From Acanthosepion lycidas (Eukaryota; Mollusca; Cephalopoda; Sepiida; Sepiidae), in NCBI GenBank assembly GCA_963932145.1, contig OZ010595.1:78423252-78487251 (forward strand): a stretch of 64,000 bases of DNA, read 5' to 3'. How positions within the stretch are numbered: the stretch's first letter is position 1; each line of letters starts with the position of its first letter. Under the pieces are notes generated by a model. That model searched no databases. It had not been told where the DNA came from and was given only the letters and a program-made list of their open reading frames with translations. Of this stretch, positions 21,837 through 31,825 are shown piece by piece. The position numbers and the translations under genes are program-made.

Positions 21837-22020
21837 CTTATATATAAAGTGCAGTGCATTCGTGTGTTTGTTAGTTTGTGTTTCCAAGCAACTATTTCGC
21901 ACCCACTTGTCCGATTTAAATGATTCATAGCTCATTCAAAAGCCCTAGAAAAATTAGGCGCAAGGAACCATTTTCGTTGAGCACAGATCAGGGTTGTCAG
22001 ATTATGCTATGTTAACAATA
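21837..22020 (+). mobile_element. Possible Helitron 5' end fragment
   Basis: TCTTATATATAAAGTGCAG then GTGTGTTTGTTAGT and an ATTTCGCACCCACTTGTCCG block resemble the 5' end of short non-autonomous Helitrons such as 40,947-41,726 (TC start, A/T-rich lead-in, TG-rich block). No CTAG hairpin end is found, so this is uncertain. Confidence 0.4.
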
Positions 22021-22109
22021 TATATTAATATATTATACTAGCCATTGTCATTGCTTTCGAGTAACTTTTATTTTTCTTTTGTATCCAAAATTGCAGTGCA
22101 CTTATCGTT

Positions 22110-22385
22110 ATAAACTAGCTTAATAGCCGCCCTATTTAAGCTAGCTTCTGTGGAGGAATCTTGGTCTGACCATCATCACAATAACCAGGGAGGAGTAGCT
22201 GCGATAGGGATCAATAAACTACAGAAGAACTCAATATTGATCGCTGCATTTAAGTCTTGAAGTAATGTTTAAGTTTATCTTTTCAAAGTTCAAAGATAAT
22301 TCTTCTGCTGCCTCTTAATTTAAAGACGATTTGATGTACGTCGATCCTTATTTTCTGTACAAACAATTATTTTTATTTCATGGAT
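22110..22385 (+). repeat. Interspersed repeat X, copy 2
   Basis: Matches 955-1,335 in order, including AGTTCAAAGATAATTCTTCTG, ATTTGATGTACGTCG and GTACAAACAATTATTTTTAT. Confidence 0.6.
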
Positions 22386-22473
22386 GACAGAACAGGGGAC
22401 AATTTATAAGATAAAATTAATATATTGTAAAGATGGGAAAACAGAAATTAGAAGTAGTTATACATTCAACATT

Positions 22474-22558
22474 TGAAGAGTTAGCGAAGTATAATAGCTA
22501 ATTATGTAAAACCTATATTATGGAATATAGTTAGCTATTATGTTTCTCTAACTCTTCA
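22474..22558. repeat. Imperfect hairpin, arms about 32 bp
   Basis: TGAAGAGTTAGCGAAGTATA pairs with TATGTTTCTCTAACTCTTCA with a few mismatches, with a loop of about 20 bp. It may be a short fold-back MITE. Confidence 0.75.
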
Positions 22559-22719
22559 ACCTTAGTTTAGTTTAGTATTTACTAATTCCAAATCCTGAAT
22601 TATTTTCAGGGTAGGTATTATCACCGCTTTCATTCCAATTTCACATCATAGATTTAAAAAAAAAATATTTTGATTCTTGTTTTGGGGGCACTTAGTGGCA
22701 AGAATAAAAATGATTAAAG

Positions 22720-23190
22720 TACTACTTAGATGAGGGACATAGAAACGGATGTGGTGACATTAATTGTGACAGGAAAAAAAGATAGCGTATCACTGCCGTT
22801 CCACAACACGATGCTCGTTCCGTTAAGTATAAGGCATTCGTTCGCTTTTCAGCTCGATAATACAGACAGTCGCCTAGTGAGAAGTGGTCAGCGGATTCGC
22901 GTATGAAAATAGCTCTCACAATTGACGAAGAGCACCCACATCCGTGTATCGTCGGTATTAATATCCGCCAAGGCGAAGTGTTTCGGAAACGGCTGATAGC
23001 TGAATTCGCCAACAGATAATTGGCAGCGGTTTATTCCAGTCGAGTGACTGGAATCAAAGAGTGTACTAACAGGAAGTTGAACAGCAACAACAGATTCGAA
23101 ACATCGGCGGATGAAGTCTGTATTGAAATTGAAATGAACTACGGGGTTGATGACTCATATGCAGGTTTTGGAAATACCGATATGACAAGA
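22720..23190. other. GC-balanced block, unassigned
   Basis: Base composition here is closer to 45-50 percent GC than the AT-rich surroundings. A 96-codon minus frame (22,722-23,012) and short plus frames exist, but none has a motif I recognise, and no splice-site pair stands out. It could be a conserved non-coding element, an exon of a gene I cannot identify, or a rare repeat. Confidence 0.25.
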
Positions 23191-23472
23191 GATTGAAAAG
23201 TTAAAATTATCTTTTCTTTGATTGTGACAGTACAAAATAAATAACCAAACAAATAAGTAAATAAAAGCGTAACAAAAAAAACAACAAAAAAACAAAAACA
23301 AAGCACGTGCAGTTCAATAAGCTTTTTTTTTTCGTAAAGTCTCTGATATATTCACGAAAAATGAACAGAAAACTGGTTTTCGTGATTTGGGTTTTGTTGA
23401 GAATAGGTTTGAATACGAACTAACTGATACAAAATATTAAGTAGCTGGGGAAAATGTATCTGACAATATCAA

Positions 23473-23558
23473 ATGTACAGGTGTATAAAAAGTGAATATA
23501 CGACAATGCAGAGTATAGGATACTACGGCAAACGGAATATGAACAAAAGATTGCGAGC

Positions 23559-23562
<4 letters not shown>
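23473..23562 (+). repeat. Inverted repeat arm, left
   Basis: GTACAGGTGTATAAAAAGTG and AGGATACTACGGCAAACGGA are repeated on the other strand at 24,812-24,893. Confidence 0.85.
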
Positions 23563-23590
<28 letters not shown>

Positions 23591-23611
23591 ACAATCTATC
23601 TATCTATCTAT

Positions 23612-23668
<57 letters not shown>
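23560..23668. repeat. (TA)n tracts with a short TATC block
   Basis: Two TA tracts around GCGCACAATCTATC. Confidence 0.95.
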
Positions 23669-23674
<6 letters not shown>

Positions 23675-23684
23675 GTTATGAAAA

Positions 23685-23880
23685 ACTTGGTAATCCGTAT
23701 GGGTAATCCCAAGGAGGATGAAATCCTGAGAGCTCATTGTAAATCTAGAGATAATATTTTAAAGAAAAACAGACCTCTTTAAGGTACCATTATAATAATT
23801 TATTTCACCAGAGCCCTTTTAAAGAACGCCGGATCATCAGATAGCACTTCCAAAAATGAAACGAAAAATGAAATTAAAAT
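23685..23880 (-). repeat. Repeat Y, copy 1 (carries hammerhead-like fold)
   Basis: On the minus strand this matches 58,545-58,745 throughout: TTTGGAAGT, CTGATGATCCGG, GGTGAAATAA, CCTTAAAG, GAGCTCTC and a final AATCC-type end. The two copies differ at perhaps one base in five. Both are next to microsatellites. Confidence 0.75.
23791..23843 (-). ncRNA. Hammerhead-ribozyme-like fold, copy 1
   Basis: Reading on the minus strand: stem I strand TAT, core CTGATGA, a long stem II closed at its base by a U-U mismatch, core GAA, stem III ATA with loop AAT and TAT, unpaired T at the cleavage site, then stem I strand ATA. The order is that of a type I hammerhead with the short stem III common in retroelement versions. 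The 58,576 copy has different stem I and stem II bases that still pair. The base of stem II is not the usual G-C, so activity is doubtful. Confidence 0.5.
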
Positions 23881-24194
23881 TGATGGGTAGTGTAAGTTTT
23901 TGTCAGGTAAAACCTTTGTCTGTTAGCTGATTGATGTTTCCTTCAGTATCCCAAAATACAAACTCCAGAGCCATTTAGGTGGCCTTTTGGGAATATCTAA
24001 AGTATAAATATGTGTTCCTCTGTCTGTATTTTTGTGCATGGTTGCGTTAAAAATAGGCTTTCCTAGAATTGGTTTCATTCTCATTACATTGAACAAAATC
24101 GAGAACCAAATGATCCATTTTCGCGTATTATCGGATGTTTCTGGATCATTTTTCATTTTTCAAAAGAAATAATGAACCAACTTCTACAAAGCAT

Positions 24195-24196
<2 letters not shown>

Positions 24197-24256
<60 letters not shown>

Positions 24257-24257
24257 G
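24197..24257. repeat. (TA)n tract, about 60 bp
   Basis: Uninterrupted TA, just left of direct repeat D1. Confidence 0.97.
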
Positions 24258-24694
24258 CAAGAAAGAGTGACGGAAAATTTCTCACTGAAGTTCAAGAAAC
24301 CTATCGAAATGTTATTTGCTCTTTGCGATTCCACCACCGCCCCACCCTCCCTTGAACAATGTCTAATGCATTAGCAGAAGGTTTTGGGATAATAATAATA
24401 CCAATATTTAAAAATGTAAAAACTAGGTGTCTATTTCAAAGCCGGGTATCAAGGTAAAATATTCTGCTTGCCAAACCCACACACCTTAGTTCCGTAGTTA
24501 GAGCGTACGTTACGCTCTGTCAATGACTTCTAAATAATATACTATAACCCTTTTGATCGCGTGGAGTGACAGAAAAGACCGAATGGCTACAGTTAGAAAA
24601 TGACAGAAAGAAAGGAACAAAGAAAAAAGGAAGGAAATAGAAAGGAAGGAAGAAAGAAACAAAGAAACAAAGAAAAGAACATAGATTGGTTTAA

Positions 24695-24695
<1 letters not shown>
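24258..24695 (+). repeat. Direct repeat D, copy 1
   Basis: About 430 bp is repeated at 26,398-26,835 in the same orientation, from AGAGTGACGGAAAATTTCTC through TTAAAAATGTAAAAACTAGG to a GAAA/GGAA purine tract and ATTGGTTTAACG. The copies differ by substitutions and by the length of the purine tract. Confidence 0.85.
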
Positions 24696-24697
<2 letters not shown>

Positions 24698-24775
<78 letters not shown>

Positions 24776-24776
24776 G

Positions 24777-24807
<31 letters not shown>

Positions 24808-24810
24808 AGG
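24698..24810. repeat. (TA)n then (TG)n and (GTAT)n
   Basis: Long TA tract followed by TG and GTAT repeats that lead into the right inverted-repeat arm. Confidence 0.95.
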
Positions 24811-24811
24811 C

Positions 24812-24893
24812 ACAATCTATTGTTCATATTCAGTTTGCCGTAGTATCCTGTACTCCGTTTTGTCGTATATTCACTATTTGTACACCTGTACAC
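24812..24893 (-). repeat. Inverted repeat arm, right
   Basis: Reverse complement of 23,473-23,562, including the shared GATACTACGGCAAAC and CAGGTGTA words. Confidence 0.85.
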
Positions 24894-24898
24894 ATATG

Positions 24899-24947
<49 letters not shown>

Positions 24948-25135
24948 CACTTATTGGCCAGAGTTGAAATGGACCAAGGAACTGTTGTATTAAAAAGTGA
25001 TCAATGCATATATTAAGAAAATAAATATAAAAAATTAACATGGAGAGCTTTTAAATTTAACAAATTAGGAGTTCCACCAATCACGATACCTTGGTTTCAA
25101 CCTTAGAAACCAAGGTAGCGTGACGTGTTGATCTC

Positions 25136-25185
<50 letters not shown>
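24899..25185. repeat. (TA)n tracts and spacer with hairpin
   Basis: TA tracts at 24,899-24,945 and 25,137-25,185. The spacer holds an exact-looking hairpin at 25,082-25,122 (CACGATACCTTGGTTTC against GAAACCAAGGTAGCGTG, one mismatch). Confidence 0.85.
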
Positions 25186-25187
<2 letters not shown>

Positions 25188-25195
25188 TTATAATA

Positions 25196-25420
25196 ATTCA
25201 TCGAGCGTGCTAGCCTTGTACAAATTGTTGATCACACATGATAACATGTTCTTTTCCAGAAACTGTAATTAAGGTCTGCTCAGCATATTTATACTATAAA
25301 TCACTGGTTGGCTCTGTGGGTGTTGCATAAACACAAATGTGCCTGAGCAAGCGTCTACAATAGGGATTGGCTAGCCGCCCTAGCAGACGGGTATCCTCGA
25401 ATACAAGTGACCCGCTATAT
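25196..25420 (+). repeat. Interspersed repeat P, copy 2
   Basis: GAAACTGTAATTAAGG, TGCCTGAGCAAGCGTCT and GCTAGCCGCCCTAGCAGACG match the minus strand at 55,317-55,480 and the plus strand at 57,420-57,592. Confidence 0.75.
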
Positions 25421-26037
25421 ATATATTTAAAAATTTTAACATAAATATGTTATAAAATCACTACAAAAATAGCCGTTTTTTTTTTCAACACCTCTGGTGA
25501 CTTATCAAGTGATGATGCTGAATGCATTTGTACAATAATGGCTTTAAGAGGTTCAAATTAATTAGCTACCTTTCGTAAGTGGAAACGCTGTTACATGAAT
25601 TAAAATGACCAATCAAAATACAAGTATACGAGAATTAAAAAAAAACCCTGACAACGAAATAAGTCTATATAACTATTAAATGCTTTAAATTTGGGTTTGT
25701 ACTAAAATAGAATTTATTCTAACTAATAAGTGTTAAATTGTACGATAAAATTTGAAATTAAAATTAAAAACTACCCATTTCAAAATGTAAATTTAGTCTA
25801 TATTAAGTTTAAAAATTTAAAATTATTGAAGAAAAAAAAATACATATGTTATCTGATTCATTTTGTTTCTTTTGAAATTACGTGGGAATAAACGTTACGA
25901 TCGACTGCCCTTAACTTAATGACAACATGGATGCATGTGTAGACATGGGATACAAGGTATAGACATGCCCTGTATTGAGCACTCTCTTAAGAATAGTAAT
26001 TGTTGAGTATTGTAAGGTATTCCGTATACACCAATCA

Positions 26038-26040
<3 letters not shown>
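25421..26040. other. No gene recognised
   Basis: AT-rich sequence followed by a TA tract. Confidence 0.4.

Positions 26041-26096
<56 letters not shown>
26041..26096. repeat. (TA)n tract
   Basis: About 55 bp of TA. Confidence 0.97.
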
Positions 26097-26397
26097 CTCA
26101 TACAACATGGTATAGCTCAAATCAACTTGCTATCTTTTCAGATTTACACGTTCGTATTGCTAATGTCATGTAAGATTAGCTTTGAACAAATAAAATTCAG
26201 CCATAAAAGCTGATGGAAGTATGAATATACAGTTGAATTTCAAAGGCAGTATGGGAGAGCGTTTCATTCATATCCGCCCACGAGGTTCGCAGTCTCACTA
26301 ATTAGATATAAATCTGAAGTTGATGCTACTGTACACGTTGTTCGTAAAAAAATTCTTCGGAAGACCAAGGATATCAACCACGCCCTGTGAAGCACGA

Positions 26398-26835
26398 AGG
26401 GTGGCGGAATGTTTCTCACAGAAGTTCAAGAAGCCTATCGAAATGTTGATTGCTCCTTGCGATTCCATTATACCCACCCCCACCCCTGAACAATGTCTAA
26501 TGAATTAGCAGAAGATTTTGGGATAATAATAATAATACGCAATATTTAAAAATGTAAAAACTAGGTGTCTATTTCAAACGTATGGACGTAAAATATTCTG
26601 GTTATCCACTCCCACACCTTAGATCGTTATTTAGCACGTACGTTACGCTCTGTGAATAACTTATAAATAATATATTATTCCATTTTGATTGAGAGGAGAG
26701 ACGGCAAAGACCTGCAGAGACGCTACTTGGCTACAGTGAGAAAGTGACAGAAAGAAAGAAAGAAAGAAAGAAAGGAAGGAAGGAAGGAAAGGAAGAGAGA
26801 AAGAAATAAGAGAAGATAGATTGGTTTAACGACTG
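26398..26835 (+). repeat. Direct repeat D, copy 2
   Basis: Matches 24,258-24,695. Here the left flank is not a TA tract, so the copies do not simply share a larger duplication. The purine tract is longer, with (GAAA)n then (GGAA)n. Confidence 0.85.
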
Positions 26836-27163
26836 TTTCATTGAAATGGAAAAAAATTGTTATTCAATTTCAAATATTTTCGTCTTTACCCCCCACATCT
26901 TGAAATAATGAACAGCATTTGTATTTATGGTTGTTATTGCAATATTTTGTTGAAGTTATTAAGCTCAAATATTTAACGATGCAACAGAGGCGTTTCTAGG
27001 GATACTTAATTGTCGTAGAACTCGACATGAGATTATTTAGCCATTAGGTTTAGAATTAATATTCATCAAAAAATCCAAATAGGAAAACCTTTATTGGTAT
27101 TTCTAATATAGAGCCGATATCTTAGGGGAAAAATCCCCGCCTGGTGCCAAGTCTGATGTCTAG
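26836..27163. other. Spacer, no gene seen
   Basis: Includes a short hairpin AGGGGAAAAATCCCC at 27,124-27,138. Confidence 0.4.
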
Positions 27164-27204
27164 CCACACTAATGAGCTGTGATACAGCGAAACAGTCTGT
27201 CTGT

Positions 27205-27206
<2 letters not shown>
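27164..27206 (+). ncRNA. Type I hammerhead ribozyme-like sequence (one core change)
   Basis: The parts occur in order: stem I CCACA (27,164-27,168), core CTAATGA, stem II GCTGT-GAT-ACAGC with all five pairs, core GAA, stem III ACA-GTC-TGT, C at the cleavage site, and stem I TGTGG (27,202-27,206), which pairs fully with CCACA. The normal first core is CTGANGA, so one essential G is an A, which would be expected to abolish or strongly reduce cutting. A short stem III is typical of hammerheads in Penelope-like elements and retrozymes. A TA tract starts immediately after. Confidence 0.65.

Positions 27207-27263
<57 letters not shown>
27207..27263. repeat. (TA)n tract
   Basis: About 55 bp of TA right after the hammerhead-like sequence. 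Confidence 0.97.
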
Positions 27264-27267
<4 letters not shown>

Positions 27268-27299
27268 CAATTAAAAGGTGCAATTATAATTTATAAATG

Positions 27300-27472
27300 A
27301 TTTAAATGGGGAGAATTCATCGTCGCAAACATTTTACGACGATGTATTCTCGCCATTTAAATAATTAAACTTTATATTTGTTTCTTTTTTATGAATGAAG
27401 TTTTTATTTTCTGATTTTGAAACATGGTAATTCATGTGTAGCGATGATACCATCTTTTTAAATTAGTAAATT

Positions 27473-27475
<3 letters not shown>
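27300..27475. repeat. Near-perfect hairpin and right end of repeat W
   Basis: 27,300-27,362 folds into 26-bp arms with two mismatches (ATTTAAATGG...CATCGTCG against CGACGATG...CCATTTAAAT). The sequence after it (GATTTTGAAACATGGTAATTC, GTAGCGATGATACCAT) matches the right end of repeat W (19,770-19,830). Confidence 0.85.
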
Positions 27476-27541
<66 letters not shown>

Positions 27542-27844
27542 TGCATGTTTCATTAAATAATATCGATAAGTTTTGTCTATTTTAAGTAAGTCCCTTTCAT
27601 ATTGCCTGGTAAGCTTAATCACATTATCGTTGAAAGACGAAAGAAAAACACCATACTGATGCATGTTTAAATCCAATCTAAGCTTTCGGCTTACAGACGA
27701 AACTACAATCATAGTCCGCCTTTGCTGCTTAATAAGCTCAAAGTAACGACAATAAGAAAGGAACTTACTTAAAATAAATAGACAAAACTTGTCTATATTA
27801 TTTAATGAAACATGCATTAATGAAAAATTGCTGCCGAAATGTAC

Positions 27845-27906
<62 letters not shown>
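27475..27906. repeat. Fold-back element V, bounded by TA tracts
   Basis: Arms of about 60-70 bp at 27,540-27,600 and 27,756-27,826 are inverted copies (TAATGCATGTTTCATTAAAT and ATTTAATGAAACATGCATTA). They enclose about 155 bp. TA tracts lie outside both arms (27,475-27,538 and 27,848-27,906). The right arm resembles 56,275-56,345 and 43,080-43,180, so the arm is the end of a dispersed repeat family. Confidence 0.85.
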
Positions 27907-27907
<1 letters not shown>

Positions 27908-28439
27908 CAAATCGTACTATATATATGTCTGTGTTTCTAAGAAACTAGATTATAATCTTATACAGTTAAAAGTAAAACTTTCTTTTTGACAGAAAATTGC
28001 ATTTGGATATATTCAATCTAAAGATTAATCACTCGTTAGAGATTCAGAGCTCACCCTCTTGCTTAGCGTAATTCCTAAACTCAGTGAAATTTGTGGTTGC
28101 CTTATTCTTTCAACTACTTTTCTTGATGTTTGTCATGAGAGCATGGCAGTTCTGGTCATTTGTGAAGATCAAGAATTAATTAACGGAAGAACTTCATATG
28201 ACTATGGCGTTTGCAATTTATGACTTAGGATCTTAAGAATAGTGAATTTAAAAATTAAAAGCATGAGACGCACAAGCCAAAGCCAGAGTTATAGAAATAA
28301 AGGCAAACAAAATATTTCAAAGTAAAAGAGATAAAGAATTAGCGAGACCGGGAAAAATCATTGATATTTTAGCTGGTAGTCTGAACTCAGCAGATAGGAA
28401 GAATGTTTGCCTTCATCCAATTTTGGTCTATGACTATGT

Positions 28440-28575
28440 AGAGGACTGTGTGTGTTTGTGTGTTGTTGTATTGGGAAAAGTGTGTAACTCCTGGTAGAAT
28501 ATTAAAAGGTCCAACTACAAGAAAATGGCCGTACTTGAATTAAGTCCAACTGAAAATGAATGGAAAACAAACAAG

Positions 28576-28670
<95 letters not shown>

Positions 28671-28690
28671 TGTGTGTATTAAACAAAACA
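28440..28690. repeat. (TA)n and (TG)n tracts
   Basis: TA at 28,580-28,636 followed by TG to about 28,675. Confidence 0.95.
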
Positions 28691-29059
28691 ATTTTACAAT
28701 GGACAATAACATTTGTGTGTGTGTAAACATTGGTGTCTGTTCTTTGGTGAATATTCGTACGTACGTGTATGTGTGTATAATGTTCATGCCGTCTCCCACA
28801 AATGGGAAGACGCGGATCTTCTAAGAGTGCTTACATTTTAGTCGCTGAAATGAAGAAATGAAAAAGAGAACGAGGCGAGAAGTCGTCCAGTATTTATAGG
28901 ATATGTAGAATAACACCTAATGACAATTTGGGAATTAAGGCGGAGCTAAAACCGACAGATATATTACTCAATATTTGCAGATGAATCTATTCAAAACTAG
29001 GTCCAGTTGGCGTTGATACCTGTATCGGTTTTGTGCTTGTAAAGTTAATTCATTTTCGA
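28691..29059. other. No gene recognised
   Basis: Mixed sequence with short TG-rich parts. Confidence 0.4.
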
Positions 29060-29585
29060 CAGCTTATCCACCTTTTTTAGTTTATTTAAAGCCAGGAAAT
29101 ATGTCTTGATTGCCAAAAAGATAAAATAATAATAGTATTAAAATCTTACTAATTATTCCATAGCAGGATGATAAGTGGTAGGTTCATATCGTGTAAATGA
29201 ATATAACGAATTCAAGGCATATTGGAACTCGGCTCTCCGAATAACAATTCTGAGCCATTATCAATTCATAATCATAAACATCCTTCGACCTCACTACGGT
29301 TTGTCGCAACTCCAGTGACAATCCCTTTCCACACTGTTCGATCCTGTATTGATGTCTCCAGATACCCAATGTCCAACCCTGAGTCTCGAGTTCGGGTATC
29401 TGTGTAAATCGATTTTCGTGACAAGACACTTTCAAAAGAATAGTCATAGGAGTAAGGATGAGACGAATTCCCTGTCTGCTCAAAGATAGAACTATCATTA
29501 TCCATTACACACATACAAGCTTAGAGCACCTGGTATTCTCAAGCTGTCACCCGTTAATCTAGTGGTCAGGCTCAACGTTACTTAA
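29060..29585 (-). repeat. 5S rRNA-headed SINE, copy D, interrupted
   Basis: On the minus strand the head at about 29,580-29,505 (TAAGTAACGTTGAGCC, ACGGGTGACAGC, AATACCAGGTGCT) is 5S-like. The tail at about 29,100-29,075 (ATTTCCTGGCTTTAAATAA) matches the other copies. About 215 bp of foreign sequence sits inside at roughly 29,268-29,485, bounded by related CCATTATCxATT words. Confidence 0.65.
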
Positions 29586-30608
29586 ACTCGATGATCATAC
29601 GGGAACCGGTCTTTGAACGCTATACGGCTGTATGTTGCGATCTGATAGAGGAGATACTGCACCATATCCCATTTGATTCGGCTTTCCAATGTCCAGTTGC
29701 TAAACGGAAATCTCACTAGTCCAAAATCGATGTCTACAATGCGATGTTCCAATATCAAATCCAATAATCTCTTATCAGATCAGCATACTATTTTATAACT
29801 ATTCTGAAAGTGTAATATTAGTTTCGAATTCATACGTACTTTTACAGGTAGAGAATTAAAAATTAATGAGAGCGATATGCTTGGTGATGATTAACTGCGT
29901 GTTGCTATTTGGTGTTATTTGCCTTCAATAGAAGACGTCATTTTCCAGTTTCAGCATTTTAAACTGTTTCTCTCTTTAGTTGAAAGGCAAAAATCTATAC
30001 TAAATCATCGCCTTACCATGTTGAAGGAGTGCGAATAATATGAGGCTTTGGTTTTGGTTTCTTATTCTCTTCTGGAACAATACCATCCGCCCGCAACATG
30101 TTAGAATAATATTCGTATGCAATATTGCATAAAAATATTAAATAAAATATAAACCGTTTTCAATGTGCATGCAACAATATGTAACATATTCATTAAAAGA
30201 TCGCTTTTTTAAATTAAAAATGCAATTGCTTACATAATATATTATTCACAGAAAATATATATTGATTTGTATGTATTAAAGCAAAGAAACATGGTTTTAG
30301 GCTTATCTGTATGAAAAGAGATCTCTCTTGAGAGCTCAATTAACAAAACACGTCTTCCTGGTTCCATATTTATCAATCACAGAGAGATACTTTAAATTTT
30401 CACGTCAAAACTGTCTATCTAGTGCATTATGGGAATTCTCCTAGCTTTCGAATACCCTAACAAGACATGGGACGCAACTCCTGCTACTTATTTCTGAATC
30501 ACTAAAACCAAATATTTTATTAGAAATGATAGAAGTAGTATTTTGCCAATTAGCCAAACGGTGTAATTTCGAGTCTGAACTTTTCGTTGTAAGCAAAAAT
30601 TCGTTTAA
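29586..30608. other. No gene recognised
   Basis: AT-rich, apparently unique sequence. Confidence 0.4.
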
Positions 30609-30745
30609 ATTTTTTATAAATTTTCGTAAATTAGCTTTAGGCTTAATTCTTTTTTTTTTTTTTTTATAAATTTTCGTAAGTTAACCTTGGTCTTAATTCA
30701 TTTTATATAAATTTTTGTAAATTAACCTTGGCGTTAATTCGATTT
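30609..30745 (+). repeat. Three-copy tandem repeat, 43-48 bp
   Basis: AATTTTxGTAAxTTAxCxTT ... GxxTTAATTC occurs three times near 30,620, 30,668 and 30,711. Confidence 0.8.
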
Positions 30746-30768
30746 GTTTTAACATTTCACGCTAAGTG

Positions 30769-30840
30769 TTAGGTTTGTGCAAAAGTAATGTCGGTTTTTG
30801 ACGTTAAAAATACGTCAAAAACCTAACAATAAAATAATGT
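30769..30840 (+). mobile_element. Mariner MITE, MADE1-like, partial
   Basis: TTAGGTTTGTGCAAAAGTAA then TGTCGGTTTTTGACG is very close to the ends of mariner MITEs of the Hsmar1/MADE1 kind. The arm GGTTTTTGACGT pairs with ACGTCAAAAACC. The far terminal repeat is degraded. Confidence 0.7.
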
Positions 30841-31025
30841 CATCAGAATGGGGATGAGGGTTCAAGGGGGCGACATAGAAATACTTTAATGAGGAGAAAG
30901 GACAATAAGGGACCAGGATTCATTAAATATTTACAGATTTTAGGCAGCAAGGAATCAAGAAATCGGAAAAATTCCACAGGCGAGAAGTGCGATAAAAACT
31001 GTTAGAATAGAAGAGGCTGTTGCAT

Positions 31026-31555
31026 CTCGCTTGTTTAACAATAAAACGTTGAGACCTAATTGCCAATCTAGTAATGAGCTTAAAAAGAAAATGAAATACT
31101 TCTAGAAAAGAAGGAGGGAAGCCACGTCACACGCTGAAGAGAAATATTTAATTTAGAGTTAATTAATTTTCTATGAAACCTAAAGCTTATTTTTATTATC
31201 TCTCTCTTTCTCCTATTGACCATCTCTGCTCCAAGACACCCTATAAGAATCGTTCCTGTCATTAAAGGGTTCTAGAATCCACTTTGAGAAGCCCAGGTAG
31301 AACCCGGCATCTTGACTTCAGTAAATTTCTCATCAACGTGACGTGACTTCACTCTGTCTTTTCTAGAAATATTTTCATGGAAACCTAAGATGAGCCTCCT
31401 TTCCTTAGTGCACCAACTGCATGATTGTAAGCTTATTACTACATTGGTAATTAGATCTTAAAGTTTTATTGTTAAACAAGAAAGTTATTTCTAGATTACA
31501 CAGAAGGAAGCCACTTCACGTTGATGAGAAATTGACTAAAGTTGAATAATGTCAG
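31026..31555. repeat. Cluster of inverted and direct repeat blocks
   Basis: TTGTTTAACAATAAAAC at about 31,032 is inverted at about 31,470. A block with CTTCTAGAAAAG...GAAGCCACGTCAC at about 31,100 recurs inverted at 31,310-31,375 and direct at 31,485-31,545. This looks like several hAT-like short elements inserted next to or into one another. Confidence 0.7.
31140..31305 (-). mobile_element. hAT-like element end, copy 1
   Basis: Read on the minus strand it starts near GGGCTTCTCAAAGTGGATTC with TAGAACCC, the kind of first sequence seen in hAT elements. It is repeated directly at 31,826-31,985. Confidence 0.5.
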
Positions 31556-31825
31556 ATACTTGTGAAATTAGGTAAGTTCTTATTCGTTAGTAGTGTCGTT
31601 AATATCATCTCCGTAGCCAATCAGGAATAAGCATTTGTAATACGTTTTATTAGCTTTCTCTCACATACTTTTATGAAACATTGCTAGAAGATTGCAAAAA
31701 ACGTTTTATCCAGCATCGGTTATTCTTTTCATTTTATCAAAGTCACGCAGTTTAGGAAATTTATGTTCTTCATGTTACCATAAAAGACCTCTAAAAAGCC
31801 ACACTTTACAAATAAATGTAGAAAT

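Noticed and set aside
22722-23012. 96-codon minus-strand open frame in the GC-balanced block
   Set aside because: No recognisable domain and no supporting splice or promoter signal, so it is not called as a gene; kept as an unassigned block.
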